Below are positions 25,833 through 35,495 of a stretch of 64,000 nucleotides of DNA, piece by piece (the stretch's first letter is position 1; the number at the start of each line of letters is the position of its first letter). This DNA is from Lachnospiraceae bacterium. GTDB taxonomy: Bacteria > Bacillota > Clostridia > Lachnospirales > Lachnospiraceae. Made by a program: the position numbers and the translations under genes. The notes under the pieces are model-generated. The model was not told the origin of the DNA. It did not search any database and worked only from the letters and a program-made list of their open reading frames with translations. The DNA is taken from contig JAKSHY010000006.1 in assembly GCA_024399135.1 (NCBI GenBank), positions 1 to 64,000 of the forward strand, read 5' to 3'.

Positions 25833-27602
25833 ATGACAGCGGAGATTATGAAAGCCATAACTGATGAAGTGTATGGCGTGTGGTTCCTTATCGGAGCTGC
25901 TTTGGTATTCTGGATGCAGGCGGGCTTCGCAATGTGTGAAGCTGGTTTCACAAGAGCGAAGAACTCAGGAAACATCATCATGAAAAACCTTATGGACTTT
26001 TGTATTGGTGCAGTAATGTGGTTCCTTATTGGTGCTTCACTTATGCTTCCAGCTAAAGAAGGAATGACAGATGTAGCTGGTTTTTGCGGAAGAATTAACT
26101 TCGAAGTATTCGGACAGTATATGAGCTTTGATTATTCAGGCTTCGTATTCAACCTGGTATTCTGTGCAACAACAGCAACTATTGTTTCAGGTTCAATGGC
26201 TGAACGTACTAAGTTCTCTAGCTACTGTATTTATTCAGCAATTATTTCAGCATTGATTTACCCTATTGAAGCTCACTGGGTATGGGGCGATGGCTTCTTA
26301 TATCAGATGGGATTCCATGATTATGCTGGATCAAACTGTATTCATATGGTAGGTGGTATCTGTGCTTTAATCGGTGCATGGATGCTCGGTCCACGTATTG
26401 GTAAGTTCGTTAAGGACAAAAACGGAAAAGTTGTTAAAGTAAATGCTTTCCCAGGACATAACCTGGTAATTGGAGCTTTGGGTGTATTCATTCTCTGGCT
26501 TGGATGGTATGGATTCAACGGAGCTGCAGCAACAGATGTTCCTACATTAGGATCTATCTTTTTAACAACTACAGTTGCTCCTGCAGTAGCAACAGTTACA
26601 TGTATGATTTTCACTTGGGTTAAATATGGTAAGCCAGATGTATCTATGTGTTTGAACGCATCATTAGCAGGTTTGGTTGCTATCACAGCTCCTTGTGATG
26701 TTACAGACTGTATCGGTGCTGCTATCATCGGTTTGGTTGCAGGTTTATTAATTCCATTCGGCGTATGGTTCGTTGATAACAAGTTACATGTAGATGATCC
26801 AGTTGGTGCTGTTTCAGTTCATATGTTAAACGGTATCTGGGGTACATTGGCAGTTGGTTTATTCTCAACAGATACAGCTCCTGGATTCGCATCTGCAGGA
26901 ATTGAAAAAGGTTTATTCTACGGTGGCGGATTCCATCAGTTATTATTACAGTTCGAAGGTATGGGAATTACAATTCTCTGGACAGTAGTTACTATCTCAA
27001 TTACCTTCTATGCAATTAAGAAAACAGTTGGTTTAAGAGTTACAGAAGAAGAGGAAATCACAGGTCTTGATGCTACAGAGCATGGTCTTCCATCAGCATA
27101 CTCAGGTTTCGCTATCATGGATGTATCTAACACAATGACTATGAGCGTTAATGAGAACACTAACCTTGGTGTTGAGAACTATGAGGAAGCTTCTGAAACA
27201 ATTAAGAACGCAGCAGTTAAGGTTGCTATGGCTCCAGACATTAATACAGGTATTCACAAAGTTACAATTATTGCTAAGTTAACAAGATACGACGCATTAA
27301 AGAAAGCTTTGAACGAGTTAGGTGTAACTGGTATGACAGTAACTCAGGTAATGGGTTGTGGTATCCAGAAGGGTGCTGGTGAAAGATACCGTGGAGTTGA
27401 AATGGATGCAACATTACTTCCTAAGGTTCAGGTTGAAGTTGTTGTTAGTGAGATTCCAGTTGAGAAAGTTATCGAAGTTGCTAAGAAAGCACTTTATACA
27501 GGACATATCGGAGATGGTAAGATCTTCGTATACAATGTTGATAAGGTTGTTAAGATTCGTACAGGTGAAGAAGACTTCGATGCTTTACAGGATGTAGAAT
27601 AA
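25833..27602 (+). CDS. amt: Ammonium transporter fused to a C-terminal PII (GlnB-like) domain
   Basis: 589 aa. Residues 1-430 are an Amt/MEP/Rh channel (VWFLIGAALVFWMQAGFAMC; HWVWGDGFL; first pore His in IHMVGGICALIGAWMLGPR; second in SVHMLNGIWGTLAVGLF). From His475 a PII domain follows: TIIAKLTRYDALKKALNELG, T-loop ERYRGVEMDATLLPKV and C-terminal GHIGDGKIFVYNVD. The tyrosine uridylylated in enteric GlnB (Tyr51) aligns with Met524, so control would be by ATP/ADP/2-oxoglutarate binding only. The fusion tethers the PII gate to its own channel. It lies between glnN and pyrG with GGAGGAG before ATG. Confidence 0.94.
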   Translation: MTAEIMKAITDEVYGVWFLIGAALVFWMQAGFAMCEAGFTRAKNSGNIIMKNLMDFCIGAVMWFLIGASLMLPAKEGMTDVAGFCGRINFEVFGQYMSFDYSGFVFNLVFCATTATIVSGSMAERTKFSSYCIYSAIISALIYPIEAHWVWGDGFLYQMGFHDYAGSNCIHMVGGICALIGAWMLGPRIGKFVKDKNGKVVKVNAFPGHNLVIGALGVFILWLGWYGFNGAAATDVPTLGSIFLTTTVAPAVATVTCMIFTWVKYGKPDVSMCLNASLAGLVAITAPCDVTDCIGAAIIGLVAGLLIPFGVWFVDNKLHVDDPVGAVSVHMLNGIWGTLAVGLFSTDTAPGFASAGIEKGLFYGGGFHQLLLQFEGMGITILWTVVTISITFYAIKKTVGLRVTEEEEITGLDATEHGLPSAYSGFAIMDVSNTMTMSVNENTNLGVENYEEASETIKNAAVKVAMAPDINTGIHKVTIIAKLTRYDALKKALNELGVTGMTVTQVMGCGIQKGAGERYRGVEMDATLLPKVQVEVVVSEIPVEKVIEVAKKALYTGHIGDGKIFVYNVDKVVKIRTGEEDFDALQDVE

Positions 27603-27618
27603 TAATAGAAATTTGATA

Positions 27619-27647
27619 TTGACAAAAAGTGTTCACATGTATACAAT
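27619..27647 (+). promoter_or_regulatory. Promoter of pyrG operon
   Basis: TTGACA (27619-27624), 17-bp spacer, TACAAT (27642-27647). Its transcript starts upstream of the terminator at 27668, so that terminator lies in the pyrG leader rather than only at the end of amt. Confidence 0.78.
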
Positions 27648-27659
27648 AATACAAGTGAA

Positions 27660-27701
27660 TGACAAAGGAGTCAGTCGGTGTGGTCCGACTGACTCTTTTT
27701 T
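27660..27701 (+). promoter_or_regulatory. pyrG leader: ANTAR-type hairpin overlapping terminator
   Basis: TGAC-[AAAGGA]-GTCA (27660-27673) has a hexaloop with A1 and G4 and three further pairs beyond an A-G mismatch. Its 3' arm lies within the terminator arm GAGTCAGTCGG (27668-27678), which pairs with CCGACTGACTC (27685-27695) before T6. The mutually exclusive design matches the glnN leader and suggests ANTAR control of CTP synthase. Confidence 0.65.
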
Positions 27702-27751
27702 CGTTGAAAAACATATAGATAAAGTAAAAATCAGGAAAGAACGTAGAGAAT

Positions 27752-29347
27752 ATGGTTAAGTATGTATTTGTAACAGGCGGAGTTGTTTCCGGACTTGGAA
27801 AGGGAATAACAGCAGCATCGCTTGGAAGATTATTAAAGGCCAGAGGCTATCATGTGACCATGCAGAAGTTTGATCCATATATCAACATGGATCCGGGAAC
27901 GATGAATCCTATACAGCATGGAGAGGTTTTCGTAACAGATGATGGAACGGAGACGGATCTTGACCTGGGTCATTACGAAAGATTCATTAATGAAAGCCTT
28001 AATTACAATTCGAATGTAACTACTGGAAAGATATACTGGTCAGTATTAAATAAGGAACGTCATGGAGATTATGGCGGAGGAACAGTTCAGGTTATTCCTC
28101 ATATTACTAATGAAATCAAGGACAGATTCTATAAGGCGAAGTCAGAGGATGAGGAGACGATTTCAATTATAGAAATAGGAGGAACAGTCGGTGATATTGA
28201 ATCGCAGCCATTTTTAGAGGCTATAAGACAGTTCCAGGCTGAAGTTGGAAGAGAGAATGCAATAATTATTCAGGTTACGCTGATTCCATATATTAAAGCA
28301 TCTGGTGAAATGAAGACGAAACCGACACAAATGTCAGTTAAGAGCCTTCAGAGTATGGGAATCTGGCCAGATATTTTAGTATGTCGATCGGATTATCCTG
28401 TAGATGATAATATGCGCGAGAAGATAGCACTCTTTTGTAATGTAAAAAAAGAGCATGTACTTCAGAATCTTGATGCTGAATCATTATACGAAGTGCCTCT
28501 TATGATGGAGAAGGAAAATCTGGCAAAAGCAGTCTGTGACTGTCTGAACATCAAATGTCCTGAGCCTGATTTAACAAGCTGGATTAAGATGGTTGAAGAT
28601 CAAAAGCATCCTGAATATAAGACTACAATAGCTATAGTTGGAAAGTATGTTGCTCTTCATGATGCATATTTAAGTGTTGCAGAATCATTAAGACATGCCG
28701 GTATAGCTAATAAGGCGGATGTCGCTATTAAATGGATTGATTCTGAAGAATTACTTGATGATACAGTAGAAGACTATTTGAAGGATGTTGATGGAATTTT
28801 GGTTCCTGGAGGCTTCGGCGTTCGAGGGACAGAGGGAAAGATACTTGCTATTAAATATGCTAGAGAAAACAAAATTCCATTTTTAGGATTATGCCTTGGA
28901 ATGCAGCTTTCAATAGTAGAGTTCTCGAGAAATGTTTTGGGTCTTAAGGATGCATCAAGCATTGAACTTGATCCAGAAACTACGAATCCTGTAATTGATT
29001 TAATGCCAGAACAGGAAGGCGTTGAGGACATAGGTGGTACATTAAGACTTGGTGCATATCCTTGTGTTTTAAAGGAAGGAACTATAGCAAACAGGTTGTA
29101 TGGAACACTTAATATTTCAGAACGCCATAGACATAGATATGAGGTTAATAATGCATACAGAGAAAAGCTCGAGGCTGGAGGAATGGTTCTTTCAGGATTG
29201 TCACCTGATAACAGGATAGTTGAGATGATTGAATTAAAGGATCATCCATTCTTCGTAGCAACACAGGCACATCCGGAATTTAAATCAAGACCTGATGTAC
29301 CACATCCATTATTTAAGGGACTCATAGAAGCTGCACTTCGAAAGTGA
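27752..29347 (+). CDS. pyrG: CTP synthase
   Basis: 531 aa. The synthetase half begins [21 protein letters not shown] with the P-loop, then [15 protein letters not shown]; the C-terminal class I amidotransferase has GLCLGMQ (nucleophile Cys) and the triad His-Glu in THPEF-like AHPEFKSRP. It converts UTP to CTP using glutamine. Its leader has an ANTAR-type hairpin/terminator rather than the GGG start used for CTP-dependent attenuation in B. subtilis. No terminator is seen before gltB, 70 bp downstream, so pyrG probably heads the operon pyrG-gltB-gltD-glnA-ANTAR. Confidence 0.97.
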   Translation: MVKYVFVTGGVVSGLGKGITAASLGRLLKARGYHVTMQKFDPYINMDPGTMNPIQHGEVFVTDDGTETDLDLGHYERFINESLNYNSNVTTGKIYWSVLNKERHGDYGGGTVQVIPHITNEIKDRFYKAKSEDEETISIIEIGGTVGDIESQPFLEAIRQFQAEVGRENAIIIQVTLIPYIKASGEMKTKPTQMSVKSLQSMGIWPDILVCRSDYPVDDNMREKIALFCNVKKEHVLQNLDAESLYEVPLMMEKENLAKAVCDCLNIKCPEPDLTSWIKMVEDQKHPEYKTTIAIVGKYVALHDAYLSVAESLRHAGIANKADVAIKWIDSEELLDDTVEDYLKDVDGILVPGGFGVRGTEGKILAIKYARENKIPFLGLCLGMQLSIVEFSRNVLGLKDASSIELDPETTNPVIDLMPEQEGVEDIGGTLRLGAYPCVLKEGTIANRLYGTLNISERHRHRYEVNNAYREKLEAGGMVLSGLSPDNRIVEMIELKDHPFFVATQAHPEFKSRPDVPHPLFKGLIEAALRK

Positions 29348-29380
29348 AGATATGTGCAGCAAGATATAGTGATTAATTAA

Positions 29381-29396
29381 ATGACGTATATGTCAT
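29381..29396. promoter_or_regulatory. Palindrome ATGAC-GTATAT-GTCAT before gltB
   Basis: Near-perfect 16-bp palindrome 22 bp upstream of gltB. It could be an operator or a hairpin; its loop lacks A1/G4, so it is not counted as an ANTAR site. Confidence 0.35.
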
Positions 29397-29417
29397 AAAT
29401 ATACCAGGAGGAACATT

Positions 29418-32400
29418 ATGGAAAATCAAAATTTAGGCTTATATCAGTCAGACTTTGAACATGATAACTGTGGTATCGGAGCCATAGTTAATATTAAGGG
29501 AAAAAGAAGTCATCAGATTGTTGATGATGCTCTTAAAATTGTAGAAAACCTTGAGCACAGAGCAGGTAAGGATGCTGAAGGAAAAACAGGAGATGGTGTT
29601 GGTATCTTAACCCAGATTCCTCACAAGTTCTTCAAGAAGGCCTGCAATAAGATAGGTATCAAGCTTGGTAATGAGCGCGAATACGGTGTTGGTACCTTCT
29701 TCTTCCCACAGGATGAGCTTAAGAGAATTAAAGCTAAGAAGATGCTTGAGGTTATCGTTGAAAAGGAAGGCCTTAAGATGCTTGGCTGGAGACAGGTTCC
29801 AGTATATCCGAACGTTCTTGGTCAGAAGGCCATTGACAGCATGCCAGTGATTGAGCAGGCTTTCATTTTGCGTCCTAATGGCTGCGACAAAGATATTGAT
29901 TTTGACAGAAAGTTATATGTTATAAGAAGAGTATTCGAGCAGAGTAATGATAATACTTATGTTCCTTCTCTTTCATGCAGAACTATCGTATATAAAGGTA
30001 TGTTCTTAGTAGGACAGCTTAGAACCTTCTTTGCTGACCTTCAGGATGAGAACTATGAATCAGCCATTGCTATGGTTCACTCAAGATTCTCAACTAATAC
30101 TAATCCTAGCTGGGAAAGAGCTCATCCTAACAGAATGTTAGTACATAATGGTGAAATTAATACAATTAAGGGTAATGCAGATAAGATGCTTGCACGTGAA
30201 GAAACTATGTATACAGATTCCTTCACATCAGAAGATATGACGAAAATCCTCCCTGTCATTTCTTCTTCAGGTTCTGACTCTGCAATGCTTGATAACACTC
30301 TTGAATTCCTGACTATGAGTGGTATGGAGTTACCACTTGCTGCCATGATGCTTATTCCAGAGCCTTGGGCACATAATGATACGATTCCTCAGGATGTAAG
30401 AGACTTCTATCAGTATTATGCAACAATGATGGAGCCATGGGATGGACCTGCATCAATCCTCTTTAGTGATGGTGATGTAATGGGAGCTATTCTTGATAGA
30501 AATGGACTTCGTCCATCAAGATACTATGTAACAGATGATAACAGATTAATCTTAAGCTCTGAGGTAGGAGTACTTGAGATTGATGAAGCACATATATTAA
30601 AGAAAGAAAGACTTCATCCAGGTAAGATGCTTTTAGTTGATACCAAGCTTGGAAAGATAGTTGAGGATGAAGAATTAAAGGTTAGATACGCAAGTAAGGA
30701 GCCATATGGTGAGTGGCTTGACTCTAATCTTTTAACATTAAAAGAATTAAAGATTCCTAATGCAAAGGTTCCTTCATTCAAGGATGAGGAATTCTTAAGA
30801 CTGCTTAAATCCTTTGGTTACTCATATGAAGAGTATATGGAAGAAATTAAGAGCATGGCACTTACAGGAAATGAAATGATTGGTGCGATGGGTACAGATA
30901 CACCATTAGCTGTACTTTCTAAGGAATATCAGCCACTGTTTAACTACTTTAAGCAGTTATTCGCCCAGGTTACTAATCCACCTATTGACGCCGCGAGAGA
31001 AAAGATCGTTACAGCAACAACAGTTTATGTTGGTAAGAACGGTAATCTTCTTGATGAAAAGGCAGAAAACTGTCAGGTTCTTAAGATTGAGAATCCAATT
31101 CTTACAGATCTTGACCTTCTTAAAATTTCGAAGATGGACAAGAAGGGCTTTAAGGTAGCTACTGTATCTATTCTTTATTATAAGAGCACTCCGATTGACA
31201 GAGTTTTAGATCACCTTTTCGTAGAGGTTGATAAAGCATACAGAGATGGAGCAAACATTTTAATTCTCTCAGACAGAGGTGTTAACGAAAACCGTGTTGC
31301 AATTCCTTCATTATTGGCGGTTGCGGCAGTTCATAAACATTTAGTTCAGACTAAGAAGTGTACAGCAATGTCACTTATTTTAGAGTCAGGAGAGCCACGT
31401 GAGGTTCATCACTTCGCAACACTTCTTGGATTTGGTGCGAGTGCTGTTAACCCATACCTTGCTCATGCTTCTATTCAGAAGCTTTCAGATGCTGGCCTTC
31501 TTGATAAGGATTATTACGCTGCGGTAAGCGATTATGATAATGCTGTATTGCAGGGTATTGTTAAGATTGCTTCCAAGATGGGTATTTCAACTATCCAGTC
31601 TTATCAGGGTAGTAAGATGTTCGAGGCAATTGGTATTGCGAAGGATGTAATTGACAAGTATTTCCCAGGTGTAGTAAGCCCTGTTGATGGAATTACATTA
31701 AAAGATATAGCAGACGCTACAGATATGCAGCATTCTAAGGCTTTTGATCCATTAGGATTAGCAACAGACTTAAGTGTTCAGTCTGTAGGTAAGCACAAAA
31801 TGCGTTCACAGGGTGAATTGCACAGATATAATCCACAGACTATTCATATGCTTCAGAAATCTACCAAAGATGGAAATTATGAAGAATTCAAGCAGTATAC
31901 CAAAATGGTAGATGCTGAAGAAACTGGATATTTAAGAAGCTTAATGGACTTTAACTATCCAGCAAACGGCATATCTTTGGATGAGGTTGAATCTGAAGAG
32001 GAAATTGTTAAGAGATTTAAGACAGGTGCTATGTCATACGGTTCTATTTCAGGAGAAGCACATGAAGCACTTGCGATAGCAATGAATCGTCTTCACGGAA
32101 AATCAAATTCTGGTGAAGGTGGTGAGTCAGATGAAAGAATTGAGTCTGCCGGAACTAAAGATGACAGAAGCTCTGCTATTAAACAGGTAGCATCAGGACG
32201 TTTCGGTGTTACGTCAAGATACTTAGGCTCTGCTAAGGAAATTCAGATTAAGATGGCACAGGGTGCTAAGCCTGGTGAAGGTGGACATCTTCCAGCTAAG
32301 AAGGTATATCCTTGGATTGCCAAGACCAGACATTCAACTCCTGGAGTAAGCTTGATATCACCTCCACCTCATCATGATATTTACTCAATCGAGGATTTGG

Positions 32401-33959
32401 CACAGTTGATTTATGACCTTAAGAGTGCCAACAAGAATGCGAGAATATCAGTTAAACTGGTATCTGAGGCAGGTGTTGGTACCATCGCTGCAGGTGTTGC
32501 GAAAGCAGGTGCACAGGTAGTATTAATATCAGGCTATGATGGCGGTACAGGTGCGGCTCCATTAAGTTCTATTCATAATGCCGGACTTCCATGGGAGCTT
32601 GGTCTTGCTGAAACACATCAGACACTTATTCAGAATGGATTAAGAAACAGAGTAGTAATCGAAACAGACGGTAAGCTTATGAGTGGCCGTGATGTAGCTA
32701 TAGCAGCAATATTAGGTGCTGAAGAATTCGGATTTGCAACAGCTCCATTAGTAACATTAGGATGCGTAATGATGAGAGTATGTAATCTTGATACATGTCC
32801 TATGGGTGTGGCAACACAGAATCCTGAACTCAGAAAGAGATTCATCGGAAAGCCAGAGTATGTAGAGAATTTCATGATTTTCGTAGCAAGAGAGCTACGT
32901 GAATACATGGCACGCCTTGGAGTAAAGACAGTAGATGAATTAGTTGGTAGAACAGATTTACTTAAGAAGAAGGATGATCTTAAGGGCGCTGGTGCCAGTG
33001 TTGATATTTCAGGCATCTTAATGTCAACACCTGATACAGACTGCACATTTGATGCTAAGTATCAGTATGATTTCGAACTTGAAAAGACACTCGATGAGGC
33101 AGTGCTTCTTAAGAATAAAGATGTTTTAAAGGCCATTAAGGATGGAAAGGCTTGTGAGGTTGAGGTTAGTGTTGGTAATACAGACAGAACCTTTGGTACA
33201 TTAGTCGGTGCTGAAATCACGAGAAATCATCATGAAGGTTTAGATGAGGATACTCTTGTTATTAATGCGAATGGTGCAGGAGGACAGAGCTTTGGCGCAT
33301 TTATTCCTAAGGGATTAACTATATCTTTGACAGGAGATGCTAACGACTATTTAGGTAAGGGTCTTTCAGGCGGTAAGATAATCGTTAAGGCTCCAGAAAA
33401 TGCAGCATACGAGGCAGAAAATAATATCATTGCTGGTAACGTTGCTCTTTATGGTGCAACATCTGGAGAAGCCTATATTGCAGGTATGGCAGGTGAGAGA
33501 TTCTGTGTAAGAAACTCAGGCGCATACGCAGTTGTTGAAGGTGTAGGCGAGCATGGATGTGAATATATGACAGGTGGACGAGCAGTAATACTTGGACCTA
33601 CTGGAAAGAACTTTGCAGCAGGTATGAGTGGCGGTATCGTATATGTTTATGATGAAAATAACTGCCTGTATCGTAACCTTAATAAGGAAATGGTATTGAT
33701 GGAGAAGGTTGATAATAAGACCGACTATGAAGAACTTAAATCAATGCTTGAAAAGCACGTAAAATATACTGGATCAATTAAAGCTAAAAAGATTCTTGAT
33801 AACTACAAGGAAGAATTAAAGAACTTCAAGAAGATTATTCCTGAAGATTATAAGAAGCTTATAGTAATGACAGGTACCTTCGAGGAACAGGGAATGAGCC
33901 GAGAAGATGCACAAATTGAAGCATTCTATGCTTGCACAGGAAATAAGGGAGGTGCCTAA
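29418..33959 (+). CDS. gltB: Glutamate synthase (NADPH) large subunit
   Basis: 1513 aa, normal full length. The type II glutaminase nucleophile is Cys18 (DNCGIGAIV) after a short propeptide. The FMN/TIM-barrel synthase domain contains GAMSYGSISGEAHEALA, RFGVTSRYL and ISGYDGGTGAAPLSS; a 3Fe-4S motif lies in CVMMRVCNLDTCPMGVATQNP. The C-terminal beta-helix (GXGXG repeats) ends the protein. It turns glutamine plus 2-oxoglutarate into two glutamates, partnering gltD, which starts 2 bp later. Codon use resembles glnN and amt, suggesting high expression. Confidence 0.97.
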   Translation: MENQNLGLYQSDFEHDNCGIGAIVNIKGKRSHQIVDDALKIVENLEHRAGKDAEGKTGDGVGILTQIPHKFFKKACNKIGIKLGNEREYGVGTFFFPQDELKRIKAKKMLEVIVEKEGLKMLGWRQVPVYPNVLGQKAIDSMPVIEQAFILRPNGCDKDIDFDRKLYVIRRVFEQSNDNTYVPSLSCRTIVYKGMFLVGQLRTFFADLQDENYESAIAMVHSRFSTNTNPSWERAHPNRMLVHNGEINTIKGNADKMLAREETMYTDSFTSEDMTKILPVISSSGSDSAMLDNTLEFLTMSGMELPLAAMMLIPEPWAHNDTIPQDVRDFYQYYATMMEPWDGPASILFSDGDVMGAILDRNGLRPSRYYVTDDNRLILSSEVGVLEIDEAHILKKERLHPGKMLLVDTKLGKIVEDEELKVRYASKEPYGEWLDSNLLTLKELKIPNAKVPSFKDEEFLRLLKSFGYSYEEYMEEIKSMALTGNEMIGAMGTDTPLAVLSKEYQPLFNYFKQLFAQVTNPPIDAAREKIVTATTVYVGKNGNLLDEKAENCQVLKIENPILTDLDLLKISKMDKKGFKVATVSILYYKSTPIDRVLDHLFVEVDKAYRDGANILILSDRGVNENRVAIPSLLAVAAVHKHLVQTKKCTAMSLILESGEPREVHHFATLLGFGASAVNPYLAHASIQKLSDAGLLDKDYYAAVSDYDNAVLQGIVKIASKMGISTIQSYQGSKMFEAIGIAKDVIDKYFPGVVSPVDGITLKDIADATDMQHSKAFDPLGLATDLSVQSVGKHKMRSQGELHRYNPQTIHMLQKSTKDGNYEEFKQYTKMVDAEETGYLRSLMDFNYPANGISLDEVESEEEIVKRFKTGAMSYGSISGEAHEALAIAMNRLHGKSNSGEGGESDERIESAGTKDDRSSAIKQVASGRFGVTSRYLGSAKEIQIKMAQGAKPGEGGHLPAKKVYPWIAKTRHSTPGVSLISPPPHHDIYSIEDLAQLIYDLKSANKNARISVKLVSEAGVGTIAAGVAKAGAQVVLISGYDGGTGAAPLSSIHNAGLPWELGLAETHQTLIQNGLRNRVVIETDGKLMSGRDVAIAAILGAEEFGFATAPLVTLGCVMMRVCNLDTCPMGVATQNPELRKRFIGKPEYVENFMIFVARELREYMARLGVKTVDELVGRTDLLKKKDDLKGAGASVDISGILMSTPDTDCTFDAKYQYDFELEKTLDEAVLLKNKDVLKAIKDGKACEVEVSVGNTDRTFGTLVGAEITRNHHEGLDEDTLVINANGAGGQSFGAFIPKGLTISLTGDANDYLGKGLSGGKIIVKAPENAAYEAENNIIAGNVALYGATSGEAYIAGMAGERFCVRNSGAYAVVEGVGEHGCEYMTGGRAVILGPTGKNFAAGMSGGIVYVYDENNCLYRNLNKEMVLMEKVDNKTDYEELKSMLEKHVKYTGSIKAKKILDNYKEELKNFKKIIPEDYKKLIVMTGTFEEQGMSREDAQIEAFYACTGNKGGA

Positions 33960-33961
33960 AA

Positions 33962-35470
33962 ATGGGAAAAGCAACAGGATTTTTAGAATTTGAAAGAAAA
34001 GATGGTTTAGTAGTTGAACCAGCAAAGAGATTAACTAATTTTGATGAGTTTCACAAATCATTGTCACTTGAGGATCAGCAGATTCAGGGCGGCAGATGTA
34101 TGGCGTGTGGTGTACCATTCTGTCAGGCAGGTGTAATGATAGCTGGTATGGCTTCTGGATGTCCATTGCATAACCTTGTTCCAGAGACCAATGATTTAGT
34201 GTACCAGGGAAACTGGGAGCAGGCATACCAGAGACTTAGCATCACTCATGGTCTTCCTGAATTTACATCAAGAGTATGTCCTGCATTATGTGAGAATGCA
34301 TGTACATGTGGACTTCATACAGCGCCTGTTTCTACTAAGGAAAATGAAAGAGCCATCATCGAGTACGCATACGATCATGATCTTGTTAAGGAAGAAGAGC
34401 CAGCAACAAGAACAGGAAAGACGGTAGCCATTATTGGTAGTGGCCCTGCAGGACTTGCAGCTGCACAGCTTTTAAACAGAAGAGGTCACAAGGTTACAGT
34501 ATTCGAAAGAAATGATCGTGTAGGTGGTCTTTTAAGATACGGTATTCCTAACATGAAGCTTGACAAGAGAGTGATTGACAGACGTGTCAGCCTGATGACT
34601 AAAGCGGGTATTGAATTTAAATGCAATGTTAATGTTGGCGTTGATGTCACAGGCGAAGAGCTGCTTGAGAAGTTTGACAGAGTAATTCTTTGCTGTGGAG
34701 CTTCTAATCCAAGAGATTTGAATGCAGAAGGAAGAGATGCGAAGGGTATTTATTTCGCAGTTGATTTTCTTAAAGAAGTAAGTAAGAAGCTAATGGATTT
34801 TGATTATGATGTTGACAAACTTGTTTCAGCCAAGGATTTTAGCTTCAAGCATCTTAATGGAAAGAATGTAGTAGTAGTAGGCGGTGGAGATACAGGAAAT
34901 GACTGTGTGGGCACCAGCATAAGATTAGGGGCTAAGAATGTAACACAGCTTGAAATGATGCCTAAGCCATCAGAGGAGCGACTTGAGTCTAATCCATGGC
35001 CAGAGTGGCCTAAGGTCTTAAAGACAGACTATGGCCAGGAAGAGGCTATTGACAGATTCGGAAATGATCCTCGTATCTATCAGACTACAATTAAGGAATT
35101 TAATAAGGACAGTAAGGGTAATTTAAAGAGCGTTACGGTTGTCAGCTTAGAGTCTAAGAAGGATCCTAAGACAGGAAGAATGAATATGGTACCTGTTAAG
35201 GGTTCAGAAAAGGAAATTAAAGCTGATTTAGTTCTGATTGCAGCAGGATTTTTAGGTTCAGAAGGTTACGTTAGAGATACTTTTAATGTAGAATGTAATG
35301 AAAGAACTAATGTAAAAACTAATGAAGGTTCTTATGAAACCACAGTTGACAGAGTATTCACTGCTGGAGATATGCATAGAGGACAGTCTCTTGTTGTATG
35401 GGCGATTGCTGAAGGAAGACAGGTTGCCAAGGCAGTTGATGAGTCATTGATGGGATATTCGAATCTTTAA
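33962..35470 (+). CDS. gltD: Glutamate synthase small subunit
   Basis: 502 aa. The N-terminal cysteine-rich domain carries 4Fe-4S ligands (CMACGVPFCQAG, GCPLHNLVPE, CPALCENACTCGL). An FAD-binding GSGPAGLAAAQLLNRRGH and an NADPH-binding VVVGGGDTGNDCVGTSIRLG follow. It passes electrons from NADPH to GltB. The 2-bp spacing from gltB and a GGGAGG site at its start show translational coupling. GlnA follows 25 bp later. Confidence 0.96.
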   Translation: MGKATGFLEFERKDGLVVEPAKRLTNFDEFHKSLSLEDQQIQGGRCMACGVPFCQAGVMIAGMASGCPLHNLVPETNDLVYQGNWEQAYQRLSITHGLPEFTSRVCPALCENACTCGLHTAPVSTKENERAIIEYAYDHDLVKEEEPATRTGKTVAIIGSGPAGLAAAQLLNRRGHKVTVFERNDRVGGLLRYGIPNMKLDKRVIDRRVSLMTKAGIEFKCNVNVGVDVTGEELLEKFDRVILCCGASNPRDLNAEGRDAKGIYFAVDFLKEVSKKLMDFDYDVDKLVSAKDFSFKHLNGKNVVVVGGGDTGNDCVGTSIRLGAKNVTQLEMMPKPSEERLESNPWPEWPKVLKTDYGQEEAIDRFGNDPRIYQTTIKEFNKDSKGNLKSVTVVSLESKKDPKTGRMNMVPVKGSEKEIKADLVLIAAGFLGSEGYVRDTFNVECNERTNVKTNEGSYETTVDRVFTAGDMHRGQSLVVWAIAEGRQVAKAVDESLMGYSNL

Positions 35471-35495
35471 TACATTTATTGAAAGGGATCAGGAT

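Noticed and set aside
27640-27701. B. subtilis-type CTP-sensing attenuation of pyrG
   Set aside because: No GGG start after the -10 element; the ANTAR-type hairpin fits the leader better.
29381-29396. ATGAC-GTATAT-GTCAT before gltB as a further ANTAR hairpin
   Set aside because: The six-base loop lacks A at position 1 and G at position 4 and no terminator overlaps it.
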